Notes under the pieces: model-generated
The model's database searches: none
What the model saw: only the letters and a program-made list of their open reading frames with translations
Told to the model about the DNA's origin: nothing
DNA from: CAWDMW01 sp963803575
GTDB taxonomy: Bacteria; Pseudomonadota; Alphaproteobacteria; Rickettsiales; UBA998
Assembly: GCA_963803575.1 (NCBI GenBank)
Contig: CAWDMW010000002.1
Location: 62,001 to 126,000 of the forward strand
Reading direction: 5' to 3'
DNA length: 64,000 nt
Made by a program: the position numbers and the translations under genes
In this document: piece by piece, positions 9,427 through 17,670 of the stretch
How positions within the stretch are numbered: position 1 is the stretch's first letter
Layout: every line of letters begins with the position of its first letter

Positions 9427-9443
9427 TTTCACTGTAAGCTAGC

Positions 9444-9472
9444 AAAAAAAATGCCGCGCTGAAAGCGGCATT
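9444..9472 (-). terminator. Rho-independent terminator, minus strand
   Basis: Stem AATGCCGC (9450-9457) / GCGGCATT (9465-9472), loop of 7, followed on the minus strand by a run of seven U. It terminates leftward transcription; the only leftward coding signal before it is the short remnant at 9510-9572. Confidence 0.7.
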
Positions 9473-9509
9473 GAGTCAATTTACGCTGCGTTAGACATTC
9501 ATTGCCCCA

Positions 9510-9572
9510 TCAGCGTTTATTAGGTTTTTCCTGCATTGGTTTGCCCTCTTTTGGCGGTTCATCATCGTCGTC
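9510..9572 (-). other. acidic/proline tail remnant
   Basis: Downstream of a TAA (9573-9575) the minus strand encodes DDDDEPPKEGKPMQEKPNKR and then TGA, followed by its own terminator. The text resembles the DDDNDKKPPKKRKL tail of the gene at 9642-9974. It may be the 3' end of a deleted paralogue. Weak evidence. Confidence 0.22.
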
Positions 9573-9592
9573 TTAGACCCACATAAACCCAC

Positions 9593-9623
9593 AAAAAAAA
9601 CGCTGCTTACAAAAAGCAGCGTT
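9593..9623 (-). terminator. Rho-independent terminator, minus strand
   Basis: Stem AACGCTGC (9599-9606) / GCAGCGTT (9616-9623) with a 9-base loop, followed on the minus strand by a U-tract (9593-9598). It sits 19 bases after the stop of the 9642-9974 gene. Confidence 0.85.
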
Positions 9624-9641
9624 AGAGGGATTGCACTTCAA

Positions 9642-9974
9642 CTAAGTAGCTTCGGGAACAGGTTGCTGTCCCCAAGGGGTAGAAAGTTTTTCAACCTTCT
9701 TAAGCTTCCTTTTCTTGGGAGGCTTCTTGTCGTTGTCGTCATCGTTTGATGGGAGTGACCACAATCTAAATAATGTGATCATTCCAAACGCTTCAGAACT
9801 AGAAGAGATAATCTCACCTAGATTTTTAAAAGGACTCCATTCCAACGAAAAACATAAAAGCACAACAGCAATACAGCTAAGAATGGCTATAGCATTTTTG
9901 TACTTTTCTTCATGGCATTGTTCATTTAGTCTTGCGTCTTGGAAGTAATCACTCGCATCAGAACCTCTTGACAC
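9642..9974 (-). CDS. Small membrane protein of unknown function
   Basis: 110 residues: a charged N-terminus, a transmembrane segment (AIAILSCIAVVLLCFSL, residues 28-44), a second weakly hydrophobic stretch near FGMITLFRLW, then a highly charged cytoplasmic-type tail with DDDNDKKPPKKRKLKK. No family recognised. A strong terminator follows, which supports it being an expressed gene. It is divergent from rpmJ, 51 bases away. Confidence 0.55.
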   Translation of the reverse strand: MSRGSDASDYFQDARLNEQCHEEKYKNAIAILSCIAVVLLCFSLEWSPFKNLGEIISSSSEAFGMITLFRLWSLPSNDDDNDKKPPKKRKLKKVEKLSTPWGQQPVPEAT

Positions 9975-10025
9975 TTTTGAAAAAACACACTAAACATACG
10001 CTCTTTAAGATTTTTAGGTATCCAC

Positions 10026-10151
10026 ATGAAAGTATTAAGCTCACTCAAATCCGCGAAAAAACGCGATAAGCATTGCCGTGTTGTCCGTCGTAAAGGCCGT
10101 TTATACGTCATTAACAAGGTGAACCCACGGTTTAAAGCACGTCAGGGCTAG
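10026..10151 (+). CDS. rpmJ: 50S ribosomal protein L36
   Basis: 41 codons starting MKVLSSLKSAKKRDKHCRVV, with the RKGRLYVINK...NPRFKARQG tail typical of alphaproteobacterial L36. It has only one cysteine and no CxxC zinc site, so it is the zinc-independent C-minus type. It lies on its own, 6 bases before a gene of unknown function. Confidence 0.95.
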   Translation: MKVLSSLKSAKKRDKHCRVVRRKGRLYVINKVNPRFKARQG

Positions 10152-10157
10152 TCGGTC

Positions 10158-11420
10158 ATGTCTATTATGGCAACCGATGGGCAAGCTGCGCATGTCACTT
10201 CTGAACGTGAACAGCCAGTCGTGGCCGCGCATGAATCGCCTGCCAATAAACCGGCCGATTCCCAAAAAGCGTATCATCGCTTTGCCAGAATGCGTGACGC
10301 TATGCAAAAGCGTTTAAATGCCACCGGCAAACGGATGTTTGCCGGACGTAACCGCCCTGTCGGGCATATGGGCGTGCAAGCCATCACAAGTGGTGACCGC
10401 GTGACCTTTGCCGAGTCTGTTGGCCAGCCGGATTTAGCGGGCAATAGCTTTACGGTTGGTGTGCCGACTTTGTATCAGTTCACGAAACATCGCTTTGTTT
10501 CGTATCCGCTTAATGACGGCAAAGATGCCTCGCACTGTCAGATGATTGTTGCCACGCCGGAAGAAGGCGCGCCATATCTGGCATTGTCACGCAAAGTAAG
10601 TACGCAGCGTTATACGGAACTATGCGCCAAAGATGACATAGATCGTCTGCTATCTGGCGAAGTACCAGATAATTTGTACGTGCGTGAACATATGCGCGGG
10701 TTATCTGACTGGCTTTACACGCATTATGAAGCGAAAATTCGTCATCGCCGAGGCACCAGCGTATCATCTGATGATGAAGTCAAAACATTTGCTTACACGC
10801 TTTATCTGTCATCCAAAGGGTATAAAGCACTGGAAATTGAACGCTTACCTTCCGGTGAATGTGACCTGTATGCAACTGTGTTTCTGCCTGTGTCTGCTAT
10901 TACGTCCGTTAGCAGCCATAACCCCAAAGATATGGATCATATGCTGACACTGGCGCGTCAAAATCAGCTAATGCGCGATATGCACACAGCGCGCCAACCA
11001 CAATTGCGTACCCCCAACACAGCGTCATCACAAAAGCAAGAAAGCGAAACCACCAATGACACGGTGCGTCTGGTAGATACGCTCTCCGATATTCGCAAGC
11101 GTAGTGCGCCACCTCAGTCACATACCAGCCCTTCCGCTATGGCTCCGCGCAATCAAGACGCTCTCAAATGTAGTCTACGTATGGCGTCCCACCTTATCAA
11201 CGAGGCATTACATAATGACATGCGTGTGTCAGATGTCATACGTAAAGCATTGGGTTTAAGTGTCGCACATATGGATTATATTCCGTTTGACTTGGATTTA
11301 AACACGCAGGAATACGAGATGCTGGCCGCACGTTACGGTGTGCTTACTCAGGATCGCAACGCTATTCACGAACATATGCTCAAAGAGCTGGCACAATTTA
11401 CAGGTGAAGAAGCCGCTTAA
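10158..11420 (+). CDS. Conserved-looking hypothetical protein
   Basis: 420 residues, mixed alpha/beta composition with no signal peptide or membrane segment. The N-terminal 40 residues and residues ~275-330 are low-complexity (Gln/Ser/Pro-rich), separating a central folded part (FADRV-type strands, HFVSYPL, LSRKVSTQRY) from a C-terminal helical part (SLRMASHLINEALHND, SVIRKAL-like). The family is not recognised. An alternative start is the ATG at 10167. It begins 6 bases after rpmJ, with no obvious ribosome-binding site, so coupling to rpmJ is possible. Confidence 0.6.
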   Translation: MSIMATDGQAAHVTSEREQPVVAAHESPANKPADSQKAYHRFARMRDAMQKRLNATGKRMFAGRNRPVGHMGVQAITSGDRVTFAESVGQPDLAGNSFTVGVPTLYQFTKHRFVSYPLNDGKDASHCQMIVATPEEGAPYLALSRKVSTQRYTELCAKDDIDRLLSGEVPDNLYVREHMRGLSDWLYTHYEAKIRHRRGTSVSSDDEVKTFAYTLYLSSKGYKALEIERLPSGECDLYATVFLPVSAITSVSSHNPKDMDHMLTLARQNQLMRDMHTARQPQLRTPNTASSQKQESETTNDTVRLVDTLSDIRKRSAPPQSHTSPSAMAPRNQDALKCSLRMASHLINEALHNDMRVSDVIRKALGLSVAHMDYIPFDLDLNTQEYEMLAARYGVLTQDRNAIHEHMLKELAQFTGEEAA

Positions 11421-11466
11421 ACGTTTCTTTGTGTTGCGCGCTCGATAGCTCTGGTGAATCTATCAT

Positions 11467-12093
11467 ATGTTACATGATGTACTGCTCACCCTTCCACATA
11501 AATCATGGCTTGGCGGACTGGCAGCATTCATCTCTTTTCTGGCGCTGATCCCTTACATACGGAACATATTCAGAAGACATACGCAACCCCATATTTTTAC
11601 CTGGCTGATCTGGGGCATTTCTACCCTCACCGTATTTGCCGCGCAATGGACAGACCACGCAGGCGCGGGCAGCTGGTCAACAGCGATTGGCGGCGTCATG
11701 ACGTTTGTTGTCATTGGGCTGGCATGGAAATACAACACTAAGCACTACATTACGAAAACGGATTGGTACTTTTTAGGGCTATCTTTCGCAGCACTGATGC
11801 TATGGGGAGCAACAGATAATCCGTTACATGCCGTCATTTTGCTGACGCTGGTTGATACTGCCGCGTACGTACCAACCTTTCGTAAAAGCTGGCACCGCCC
11901 ACATACGGAAGCACTCACCATGTATAACATTATGACCATACGCAACCTGATGGCTATTGCAGCACTGGAACATTACTCGCTGACAACCCTTCTGTTTCCT
12001 TTTGTCACTTCATTAGCCAACACCATACTCGTGGTCTGCCTGCTGATACGCAGACACATGCCACAGGCGGCTCGCACACGTATTAATGTTTGA
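11467..12093 (+). CDS. PQ-loop-like multi-pass membrane protein
   Basis: 208 residues with about seven hydrophobic segments. The segment LIPYIRNIFRRHTQPHIFTW contains the Pro-Gln pair that ends a transmembrane helix in PQ-loop/SWEET-type transporters, and a second such repeat (AYVPTFRKSWHRPHTE) appears near residue 140. This suggests a duplicated three-helix transporter-like protein with unknown substrate. It is followed by yidC after 31 bases. Confidence 0.6.
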   Translation: MLHDVLLTLPHKSWLGGLAAFISFLALIPYIRNIFRRHTQPHIFTWLIWGISTLTVFAAQWTDHAGAGSWSTAIGGVMTFVVIGLAWKYNTKHYITKTDWYFLGLSFAALMLWGATDNPLHAVILLTLVDTAAYVPTFRKSWHRPHTEALTMYNIMTIRNLMAIAALEHYSLTTLLFPFVTSLANTILVVCLLIRRHMPQAARTRINV

Positions 12094-12124
12094 CCACTTG
12101 CTTAAATAGTGTAAAACCTCACTC

Positions 12125-13855
12125 ATGATACAGCATACGCCACCTCCATCTTCTGATGATAGCCGAAATATTATCCTCGCCCTGATACTTACCGCATTAG
12201 TAGTTATTGGCTGGCAGTGGTTCTTCCCTTCAGCGGCACCTCAGCAGCAAGTGCCAGATCAACCTGTTGCTCCAACAGTGACGCAGGCAAAAAAAGCTCC
12301 TGCACCTGTGCAAACGCGTGAAACTATTTTGGCAGAAGCCACACGCATACGCATCGACACACCTCGTTTGCATGGCTCCATTGATACGCGTGGATTGCGC
12401 TTAAATGACTTAACACTGGCAACCTATCAGGAAACCATTGACCCAGACAGCCCAGAGGTCACATTACTTACCCCACGCACAGAAGGTGAAGGCTACTATA
12501 TGGAGCTGGGCTGGGCTGGCAAAGAAGGCGACCTTCCCAACAAAGACACTATCTGGACAGCTTCACACAATACATTAACGCCTGAGCAACCTGTCACCTT
12601 CCATTGGGTAAATGCACAAAATATCCGCTTTGAGCAAATTATGGAAGTGGATAAACATTATATGTTTACCGTCAAACAACGTGTTATCAATCAGTCTGAT
12701 AAAGCAGTAACGTTTGCCCCGTACAGCCTGACTAACCGCACATTGAATGAAGAAGAACAAGCCTACCTGATTATGCATGAAGGGCCTTTAGGGGCAGATA
12801 TGGAACGTCTGTATGAATATGGTTATGATGAGCTGCGCGATGGAAATATTACCCGCAAACAACAACATGGATGGGCGGGTATTACCGATAAATACTGGTT
12901 AACTGCCATGATTCCGGAAATGCCCGGCTTTACCACAACGTACCAGTATTACCAACAGGCGGATGATGCACGTTATCAGGTTGACGTGCTTGGCACCCCT
13001 TACACTGTGACACCAAGCGGAACCGCACAAACAGTTACACGCCTGTTTGCCGGTGCCAAAGAAATGGATTTATTGGACAGTTACGGTGAGCGCCACAACA
13101 TCGTCATGTTTGATCGCGCCGTAGATTTCGGGATTCTGTACTTTCTAACACGCCCGATGTTTGAAGCATTACAGTATATGCATGGGGTGATGGGCAACTT
13201 TGGACTGGCCATTCTGGCGTTAACCGTATGCATCAAATTGGTGATGTTTCCACTCGCTAATAAATCTTACGGCTCTATGTCGCAAATGAAACTGCTGATG
13301 CCCAAAATGCAGGAAATTCGTGAACGTCACGGCGACGATCGTATTAAAATGAATCAGGAAATCATGGAGATGTACAAGCGTGAAGGCGTTAATCCGGCAT
13401 CTGGCTGTCTGCCATTGCTGATCCAGATTCCTGTCTTTTTTGCACTGTATAAGGTACTGTTCATTACGATTGAGATGCGTCATGCGCCTTTTTATGGCTG
13501 GATTGAAGATCTTTCAGTCAAAGACCCGACTAACATCTTCACCTTGTTTGGCGCGATTCCATGGGATCCTCCCTCATTCCTGCATGTCGGGTTATGGCCG
13601 CTGATTATGACCATTACGATGGTGATTCAGCAACGGTTAAACCCTAAACCAGCCGATCCAACGCAGGCACAGGTCATGCAGATACTGCCCTATATGTTCC
13701 TGTTCCTGTTTGCCTCTTTTCCAGCTGGACTAGTGATTTACTGGGCATGGAACAATACGCTTTCCATCATCCAGCAATATGTTATTACGCGCCGTTACAA
13801 GAAAATCTATGACAAAGAAACAGGCAAGCGCATTAAAAGCCGCAAGCGTTCCTAA
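12125..13855 (+). CDS. yidC: Membrane protein insertase YidC
   Basis: 576 residues. First transmembrane segment at residues 15-32, a long periplasmic beta domain, then the five-helix insertase core from about residue 340 (FGILYFLTRPMFEAL, NFGLAILALTVCIKL, GCLPLLIQIPVFFALYKVL, FPAGLVIYWAWNNTLSI). The tail is basic. It inserts inner-membrane proteins with or without SecYEG. Its stop overlaps the engB start (TAATG), matching the common yidC-engB neighbourhood. rnpA and rpmH are not adjacent. Confidence 0.97.
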   Translation: MIQHTPPPSSDDSRNIILALILTALVVIGWQWFFPSAAPQQQVPDQPVAPTVTQAKKAPAPVQTRETILAEATRIRIDTPRLHGSIDTRGLRLNDLTLATYQETIDPDSPEVTLLTPRTEGEGYYMELGWAGKEGDLPNKDTIWTASHNTLTPEQPVTFHWVNAQNIRFEQIMEVDKHYMFTVKQRVINQSDKAVTFAPYSLTNRTLNEEEQAYLIMHEGPLGADMERLYEYGYDELRDGNITRKQQHGWAGITDKYWLTAMIPEMPGFTTTYQYYQQADDARYQVDVLGTPYTVTPSGTAQTVTRLFAGAKEMDLLDSYGERHNIVMFDRAVDFGILYFLTRPMFEALQYMHGVMGNFGLAILALTVCIKLVMFPLANKSYGSMSQMKLLMPKMQEIRERHGDDRIKMNQEIMEMYKREGVNPASGCLPLLIQIPVFFALYKVLFITIEMRHAPFYGWIEDLSVKDPTNIFTLFGAIPWDPPSFLHVGLWPLIMTITMVIQQRLNPKPADPTQAQVMQILPYMFLFLFASFPAGLVIYWAWNNTLSIIQQYVITRRYKKIYDKETGKRIKSRKRS

Positions 13856-14454
13856 TGGCGCGGTTTCATGACTGCCAGTTTATTGCAGGCGTCGATAATC
13901 AAGCGGCCATGCCACGGTTTCAATTGCCTGAAATCGCCTTGGCGGGTCGCTCCAACGTAGGAAAGTCCAGTCTGATTAATGCATTAGTTGGACGAAAAGC
14001 ACTGGCGCGCACCTCACAAACGCCAGGGCGCACACGGCAACTCAATTTTTTCTCGATTGAACAACGCTTTATTCTGGTAGATTTACCGGGTTACGGCTAT
14101 GCCAAGGCCTCCCGCAGGGATGTGCAGCACTGGACAGGGTTAACGCAAGACTATTTATGTACGCGCCCTAACCTGAAACGTGTGTATGTGCTGCTTGATG
14201 CAAGGCGTGAGAAACTTAGCCCCGATGATACAGACTGGATGGCCATGCTGGACGAATATGCCATCAGCTATCAGCTTGTTCTGACCAAAGCTGATAAATT
14301 ATCTGCGAGCGCACTGGAAACACGCACTTCCATGGTTGAAGCAGTAGCAGCGCTTCATGGGGCGGCTCTGGATGAGGTGTTGGTCACATCCAGCAGCAAA
14401 AATACGGGCGTTACACAATTACGCGGAAAAATTTTGGAGCTGCTGACTATTTAG
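13855..14454 (+). CDS. engB: Ribosome-biogenesis GTPase EngB/YihA
   Basis: 199 residues with G1 GRSNVGKSS (31-39), G2 region TPGRT (56-60), G3 DLPGYG (76-81) and G4 TKAD (~residue 144). The TrmE-Era-EngA-type GTPase helps mature the large ribosomal subunit. Start ATG overlaps the yidC stop by one base, so translation is coupled. Confidence 0.97.
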   Translation: MARFHDCQFIAGVDNQAAMPRFQLPEIALAGRSNVGKSSLINALVGRKALARTSQTPGRTRQLNFFSIEQRFILVDLPGYGYAKASRRDVQHWTGLTQDYLCTRPNLKRVYVLLDARREKLSPDDTDWMAMLDEYAISYQLVLTKADKLSASALETRTSMVEAVAALHGAALDEVLVTSSSKNTGVTQLRGKILELLTI

Positions 14455-14457
14455 GGT

Positions 14458-14486
14458 TTGACTTTCCTTGCCAGCTTTCCTACAAC
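14458..14486 (+). promoter_or_regulatory. tRNA-Ile promoter
   Basis: TTGACT (14458-14463), a 17-base spacer and TACAAC (14481-14486) lie 17 bases before the tRNA 5' end. Good match to a housekeeping promoter. Confidence 0.6.
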
Positions 14487-14503
14487 ACATATGCGCTATT
14501 TGT

Positions 14504-14580
14504 GGGTGAGTAGCTCAGCTGGTTAGAGCACACGCCTGATAAGCGTGAGGTCGGTGGTTCAAGTCCACTCTCACCCACCA
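14504..14580 (+). tRNA. tRNA-Ile(GAT)
   Basis: Acceptor GGGTGAG/CTCACCC, anticodon stem CACGC/GCGTG with loop CTGATAA (anticodon GAT), T loop TTCAAGT, encoded CCA at 14578-14580. 77 nt with CCA. This tRNA normally sits in an rRNA operon, but no rRNA is visible here. Accessory DNA starts immediately after it. Confidence 0.96.
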
Positions 14581-14590
14581 TCCTTGACCG

Positions 14591-14755
14591 TTAGATCAAA
14601 AAAAGGACGAAACCTCTTATTTTCTGCGGGTTTGAGGGTGATTTTAGCGGTTCAATCTTGTCTTCGAACCTATGCTTCGGTAACGTTGTATTTGCCGCTT
14701 TCTCCTGCATAACCAGCTTATGCTTTTCCAGTATGTCGATCTTCTCTTCATAGGC
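14591..14755 (-). pseudogene. serine-recombinase C-terminal remnant
   Basis: The minus strand encodes AYEEKIDILEKHKL, then KAANTTLPKHRFEDKIEPL, SNPQKI and TAA. This resembles the coiled-coil and tail of large serine recombinases, where an Arg-Phe-Glu and a Ser-Asn-Pro motif are common. A stop codon lies directly upstream in frame, and a further 60-codon frame (14850-14760, Lys/Glu-rich) sits in another phase. Interpretation: the broken end of an integrase left beside tRNA-Ile. Motif-level evidence only. Confidence 0.4.
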
Positions 14756-14929
14756 TTACCGTTAGCCATCAATGTTTCTAAACTGATTCTAAGTGTTTCA
14801 ATACTGCTGATTTTCCCCTCTTGTTTCACATTGTTTTCTTTCTCATACAAATCTAGCTTAGCTTTCGTTTCACCTATGTAAATATATTTAGCTTTTTCAT
14901 TTTCAAATGCCTTTACCTCTTCTGGTAGT

Positions 14930-15475
14930 AACGCGCTTCGAGTCGATATGCAGACACCTGCTTATGCCCCATCCACTTATTATGCACATTGCCAGCAGCA
15001 GCGTGACCCTGCTTCTCGCTGCGCACGTGCAAAGCGTGATACTCTTCTTTGTAAGGAAATCACACGCATCTGGCAGGAAAATCATCACAATCCTGCCGGA
15101 TATGATGCAGCCATGCCCACGGGATAAGGTAAACCGCAAGTTTGTGGCAACACGACCAAACCAGCTATGGGTATCAGACTTCACCTATGTCTCAACATGG
15201 CAGGGCATGGTCTATGTGGCGTTCATCATTGATGTGTTTGCCCGCAGGATAGTAGGATGGCGTGTGTCTCTACCTCAATGACAACCGCGTTCGTGCTGGA
15301 TGCACTGAATCAAGCCATTGCAACCCGCTTGCCCGATAATACACTCATTCATCATTCTGACCGTGGTAGTCAGTATCTCTCTATCACTTACACTGAACGG
15401 CTGGTTGAAGCAGGCATTGAAGCCTCTGTTGGCAGTTATGAAAACTTAGACCAATCAGTTATAAAGGCAGCGTAA
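14930..15475 (+). pseudogene. IS3-family transposase (orfB) remnant
   Basis: Three pieces in different frames follow one another: FESICRHL, then PSTYYAHCQQQRD...LCKEITRIWQEN, then a DDE integrase core LVNRKF-like/QLWVSDFTYVSTWQG (first catalytic Asp) and, after another frameshift near 15257, DNTLIHHSDRGSQY (second Asp). The frame ends YENLDQSVIKAA before the catalytic Glu. At least two frameshifts, an internal deletion and a 3' truncation make it inactive. The 15476-15630 stretch holds no gene apart from a doubtful 23-codon frame at 15553. Confidence 0.85.
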
Positions 15476-15630
15476 CTTTCTAACAAAAACTTCTCCGGTA
15501 TACTCGGGGCAGTTCATAACTTCATTAGTTACGCCAAACGTTCCCAAATAGTTATGAATAGCCAATCAATTCGTAAGCAAGTGAAGTGGCATTGGAACAT
15601 GATTCAAACGAAGTTATCGGAATAAACCAA

Positions 15631-16077
15631 CTACTCCCAAGGCAACTTCTTTTGTGGGGCGCGGTCGCCAAACCACCATGCTAAGGCGGCGGATGCCATG
15701 AATAATATGCCGTTGGCAATCTCCTGCTGCAAGTAATGATTGGTTGGTGCAATAGTGTGCCATATGGCCCAGACCAGTAGGATTAGCAATAATGTTAATA
15801 GCGGTCTGACAAGGCGCAGTAGGTTATTGACCCATAGGCTGGTGTGCGTCGTGCTTATGTCATGGTGATAGGATGCTTCTCGCATAGTGCTGTACGCCGC
15901 TTCTTGCGCGATGGCCAGTTCATTCTCTGTTTCAGCCTGGCGCAATGCCATTTGCATCTCTAGCAGTTTAAGCTCATGAGCAAAGCTCTGCTGCTTTTCC
16001 AAAATGCCAAAGATACGGCCTACCCATGACCCAAGCCCTCCGGCGATCACGCCTAATATCGCTTCTATGATACCCAT
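15631..16077 (-). CDS. Phage 3-TM holin
   Basis: 148 residues from the ATG at 16077, preceded by GGGGGA. An N-terminal hydrophobic Gly-rich segment, a charged helix (KLLEMQMALRQAETENELAIAQEAA) and two C-terminal membrane segments (PLLTLLLILLVWAIW, ILFMASAALAWWFGDR) match the three-TM holins found in alphaproteobacterial prophages and gene-transfer agents. Holins permeabilise the inner membrane to release endolysin. It overlaps the M15 peptidase gene by 13 bases, forming a lysis pair. A TTG 12 bases upstream is an alternative start. Confidence 0.75.
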   Translation of the reverse strand: MGIIEAILGVIAGGLGSWVGRIFGILEKQQSFAHELKLLEMQMALRQAETENELAIAQEAAYSTMREASYHHDISTTHTSLWVNNLLRLVRPLLTLLLILLVWAIWHTIAPTNHYLQQEIANGILFMASAALAWWFGDRAPQKKLPWE

Positions 16078-16454
16078 GTCTTCCCCCAAAATCGTATTCT
16101 GCCTGTATCTATGTGCAGAAAATGTTGATAATACCCAAACCCTGCAAACCCTACTGTTTTAGCTGCATCTACTAATAAATGCCGATCATGCCCACTTAAC
16201 ACTACATCAAATGCGCGTCCGGATTTATGTAGGCTCATTGGTGCGCCGCCAACGGTTGCATTATGATGCGGGCTTCTATAGGCAGAAGTGATGATGATGG
16301 GGCGTCCAATCATACGGCGCAAATTTTCCAGCCGTGTGATGGCATCGTGATTTACTAAAAGCGACCGATTTCCTTTGCAGGCTAGCTCAGATGGACGAAA
16401 GAACCGGTAAGGCCAGTCCTGCTCTTTGATATGGGTGTAATGACGATAGAGCAT
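16065..16454 (-). CDS. Peptidase M15 endolysin-type
   Basis: 129 residues. Zinc-site motif SLHKSGRAFDV supplies H76 and D83, and HFLHIDTG supplies H114; SAYRSPHHN precedes them as in Peptidase_M15_3 (D-Ala-D-Ala carboxypeptidase-like). It would cut peptidoglycan cross-links during phage release. It is the middle gene of a three-gene run with the holin downstream and a coiled-coil membrane protein upstream. Confidence 0.85.
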   Translation of the reverse strand: MLYRHYTHIKEQDWPYRFFRPSELACKGNRSLLVNHDAITRLENLRRMIGRPIIITSAYRSPHHNATVGGAPMSLHKSGRAFDVVLSGHDRHLLVDAAKTVGFAGFGYYQHFLHIDTGRIRFWGKTWVS

Positions 16455-16460
16455 TGCTAG

Positions 16461-16919
16461 TTATTCCTGTAATTCCCGATATTTGAGCGCATTAATTTCC
16501 CCTCGGTTATTGTCTACAATTGTCTTTAAATCGCTTAGCCCAATGGCAAGGTTAGAGATGGAGTTACGCAACGTTGAAGTCTCTTTTTCTAAGTCCGAGA
16601 AGCGATCTAATCGTCCACTTTGAATACCTCTAAGTTGTGCCACATCGCGTTTGATCGGTTCAACAATCTCCAATGTTTCGTCTTTGGTATGTCGTGGCGC
16701 TTCCAGTTTGCGCTTTGATTCACGCACATCTATTGCCATATGACGGTAGTCACTTTGCAGCTCGCCCAGCGATGAGAGCATTGAAATGCAAAACCCAAAC
16801 AGGCTGACAATACCAATCGTGCAAAGCCCAGTCATGATTTTAACAATCACATCACTGACGGCGTTTTGTCTTTTGCTAAGGTGTTGTACGATTAGATCCA
16901 GTTTATCGTCGTGCATCAT
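16461..16919 (-). CDS. Phage membrane/coiled-coil protein
   Basis: 152 residues: a short cytoplasmic start, one transmembrane segment (IMTGLCTIGIVSLFGFCISML, about residues 28-48), then Lys/Glu/Leu-rich coiled-coil sequence to the end. Location ahead of an endolysin-holin pair suggests a lysis accessory protein, perhaps spanin-like in topology, but no spanin motif is identifiable. Confidence 0.55.
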   Translation of the reverse strand: MMHDDKLDLIVQHLSKRQNAVSDVIVKIMTGLCTIGIVSLFGFCISMLSSLGELQSDYRHMAIDVRESKRKLEAPRHTKDETLEIVEPIKRDVAQLRGIQSGRLDRFSDLEKETSTLRNSISNLAIGLSDLKTIVDNNRGEINALKYRELQE

Positions 16920-16930
16920 ATGTATGTCCT

Positions 16931-17629
16931 ATGCTCTGGCGTTCGTGTCAATACGCCCTAGTTAATAATATATCTCTCTCTATTTTATGGCGGGAAGTGC
17001 TGATCGCTTTATCATCGGAAGAATTATGGGACAGATATTACATGGTAGCGCCAAAACGACTAGTGACATTATCTGATATATGGCTAATAGGGGAGGTGAT
17101 ATTACTGGTAGGCTGTTTGTTACCAACATTAGTCGTGTATCGGCTGACAATGACACGTCAATTAGTTGGTGTTCGTGCGTTTATCCAGTCCATTATATGG
17201 GGTGGCTGGGTGGTATTTTTGGTGCCTGCCATTACTTTTGATGTGTTTGGCGAAGATATATGGTCTGTTTTCAATCGAACAGACTGGAAAGTCATAGTGT
17301 TTTATCCAGCCACGGCCATATTCATGGCACTTGGTTACTAGGCATTGTATGAGTTTGCTGCAAAGGGAGGCGGTACACCCATTCCTTTTGACCCTCCTAA
17401 GCAGCTAGTGACCACTGGTATATATGCGTATGTTGCTAATCCATTGCAACTCTCTACGGTAGGCATGTTTCTATGCCTCGCGTTTGTGTATGAAAGTGAT
17501 GTTTTGCTGTTGGGGAGTATGACGATGGTGGTGTTTGCCGAAACCTTTGTGCGGTGGCACCATACTGTAGGCGCTGAAGCACGATTTGGTGAAGAATGGC
17601 ATAAATATCGTAAGCATGTGCGCAATTGA
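16931..17629 (+). pseudogene. ICMT/PEMT-like membrane methyltransferase split by TAG
   Basis: Two frames in the same phase, 16931-17341 (136 codons) and 17342-17629, are separated only by a TAG at 17339-17341. The first part is a multi-pass membrane segment. The second carries the isoprenylcysteine/phospholipid methyltransferase signature TTGIYAYVANPLQLSTVGM and FGEEWHKYRKHV near the end. Reading through TAG gives one 232-residue protein of normal architecture, so this is a nonsense-mutated gene or, less likely, one needing amber suppression. Confidence 0.7.
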
Positions 17630-17670
17630 TGGCCGCGATATACCCCCTATCATCATTCATGCCCGCATGA

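Noticed and set aside
14903..15184. 93-codon minus-strand frame
   Set aside because: Antisense to the IS3 transposase remnant, no coding support.
5551..17341. Genome-wide stop-codon reassignment suggested by two split genes
   Set aside because: One gene is split by TAA and the other by TAG, while both codons end many intact genes in the window (for example engB by TAG and yidC by TAA).
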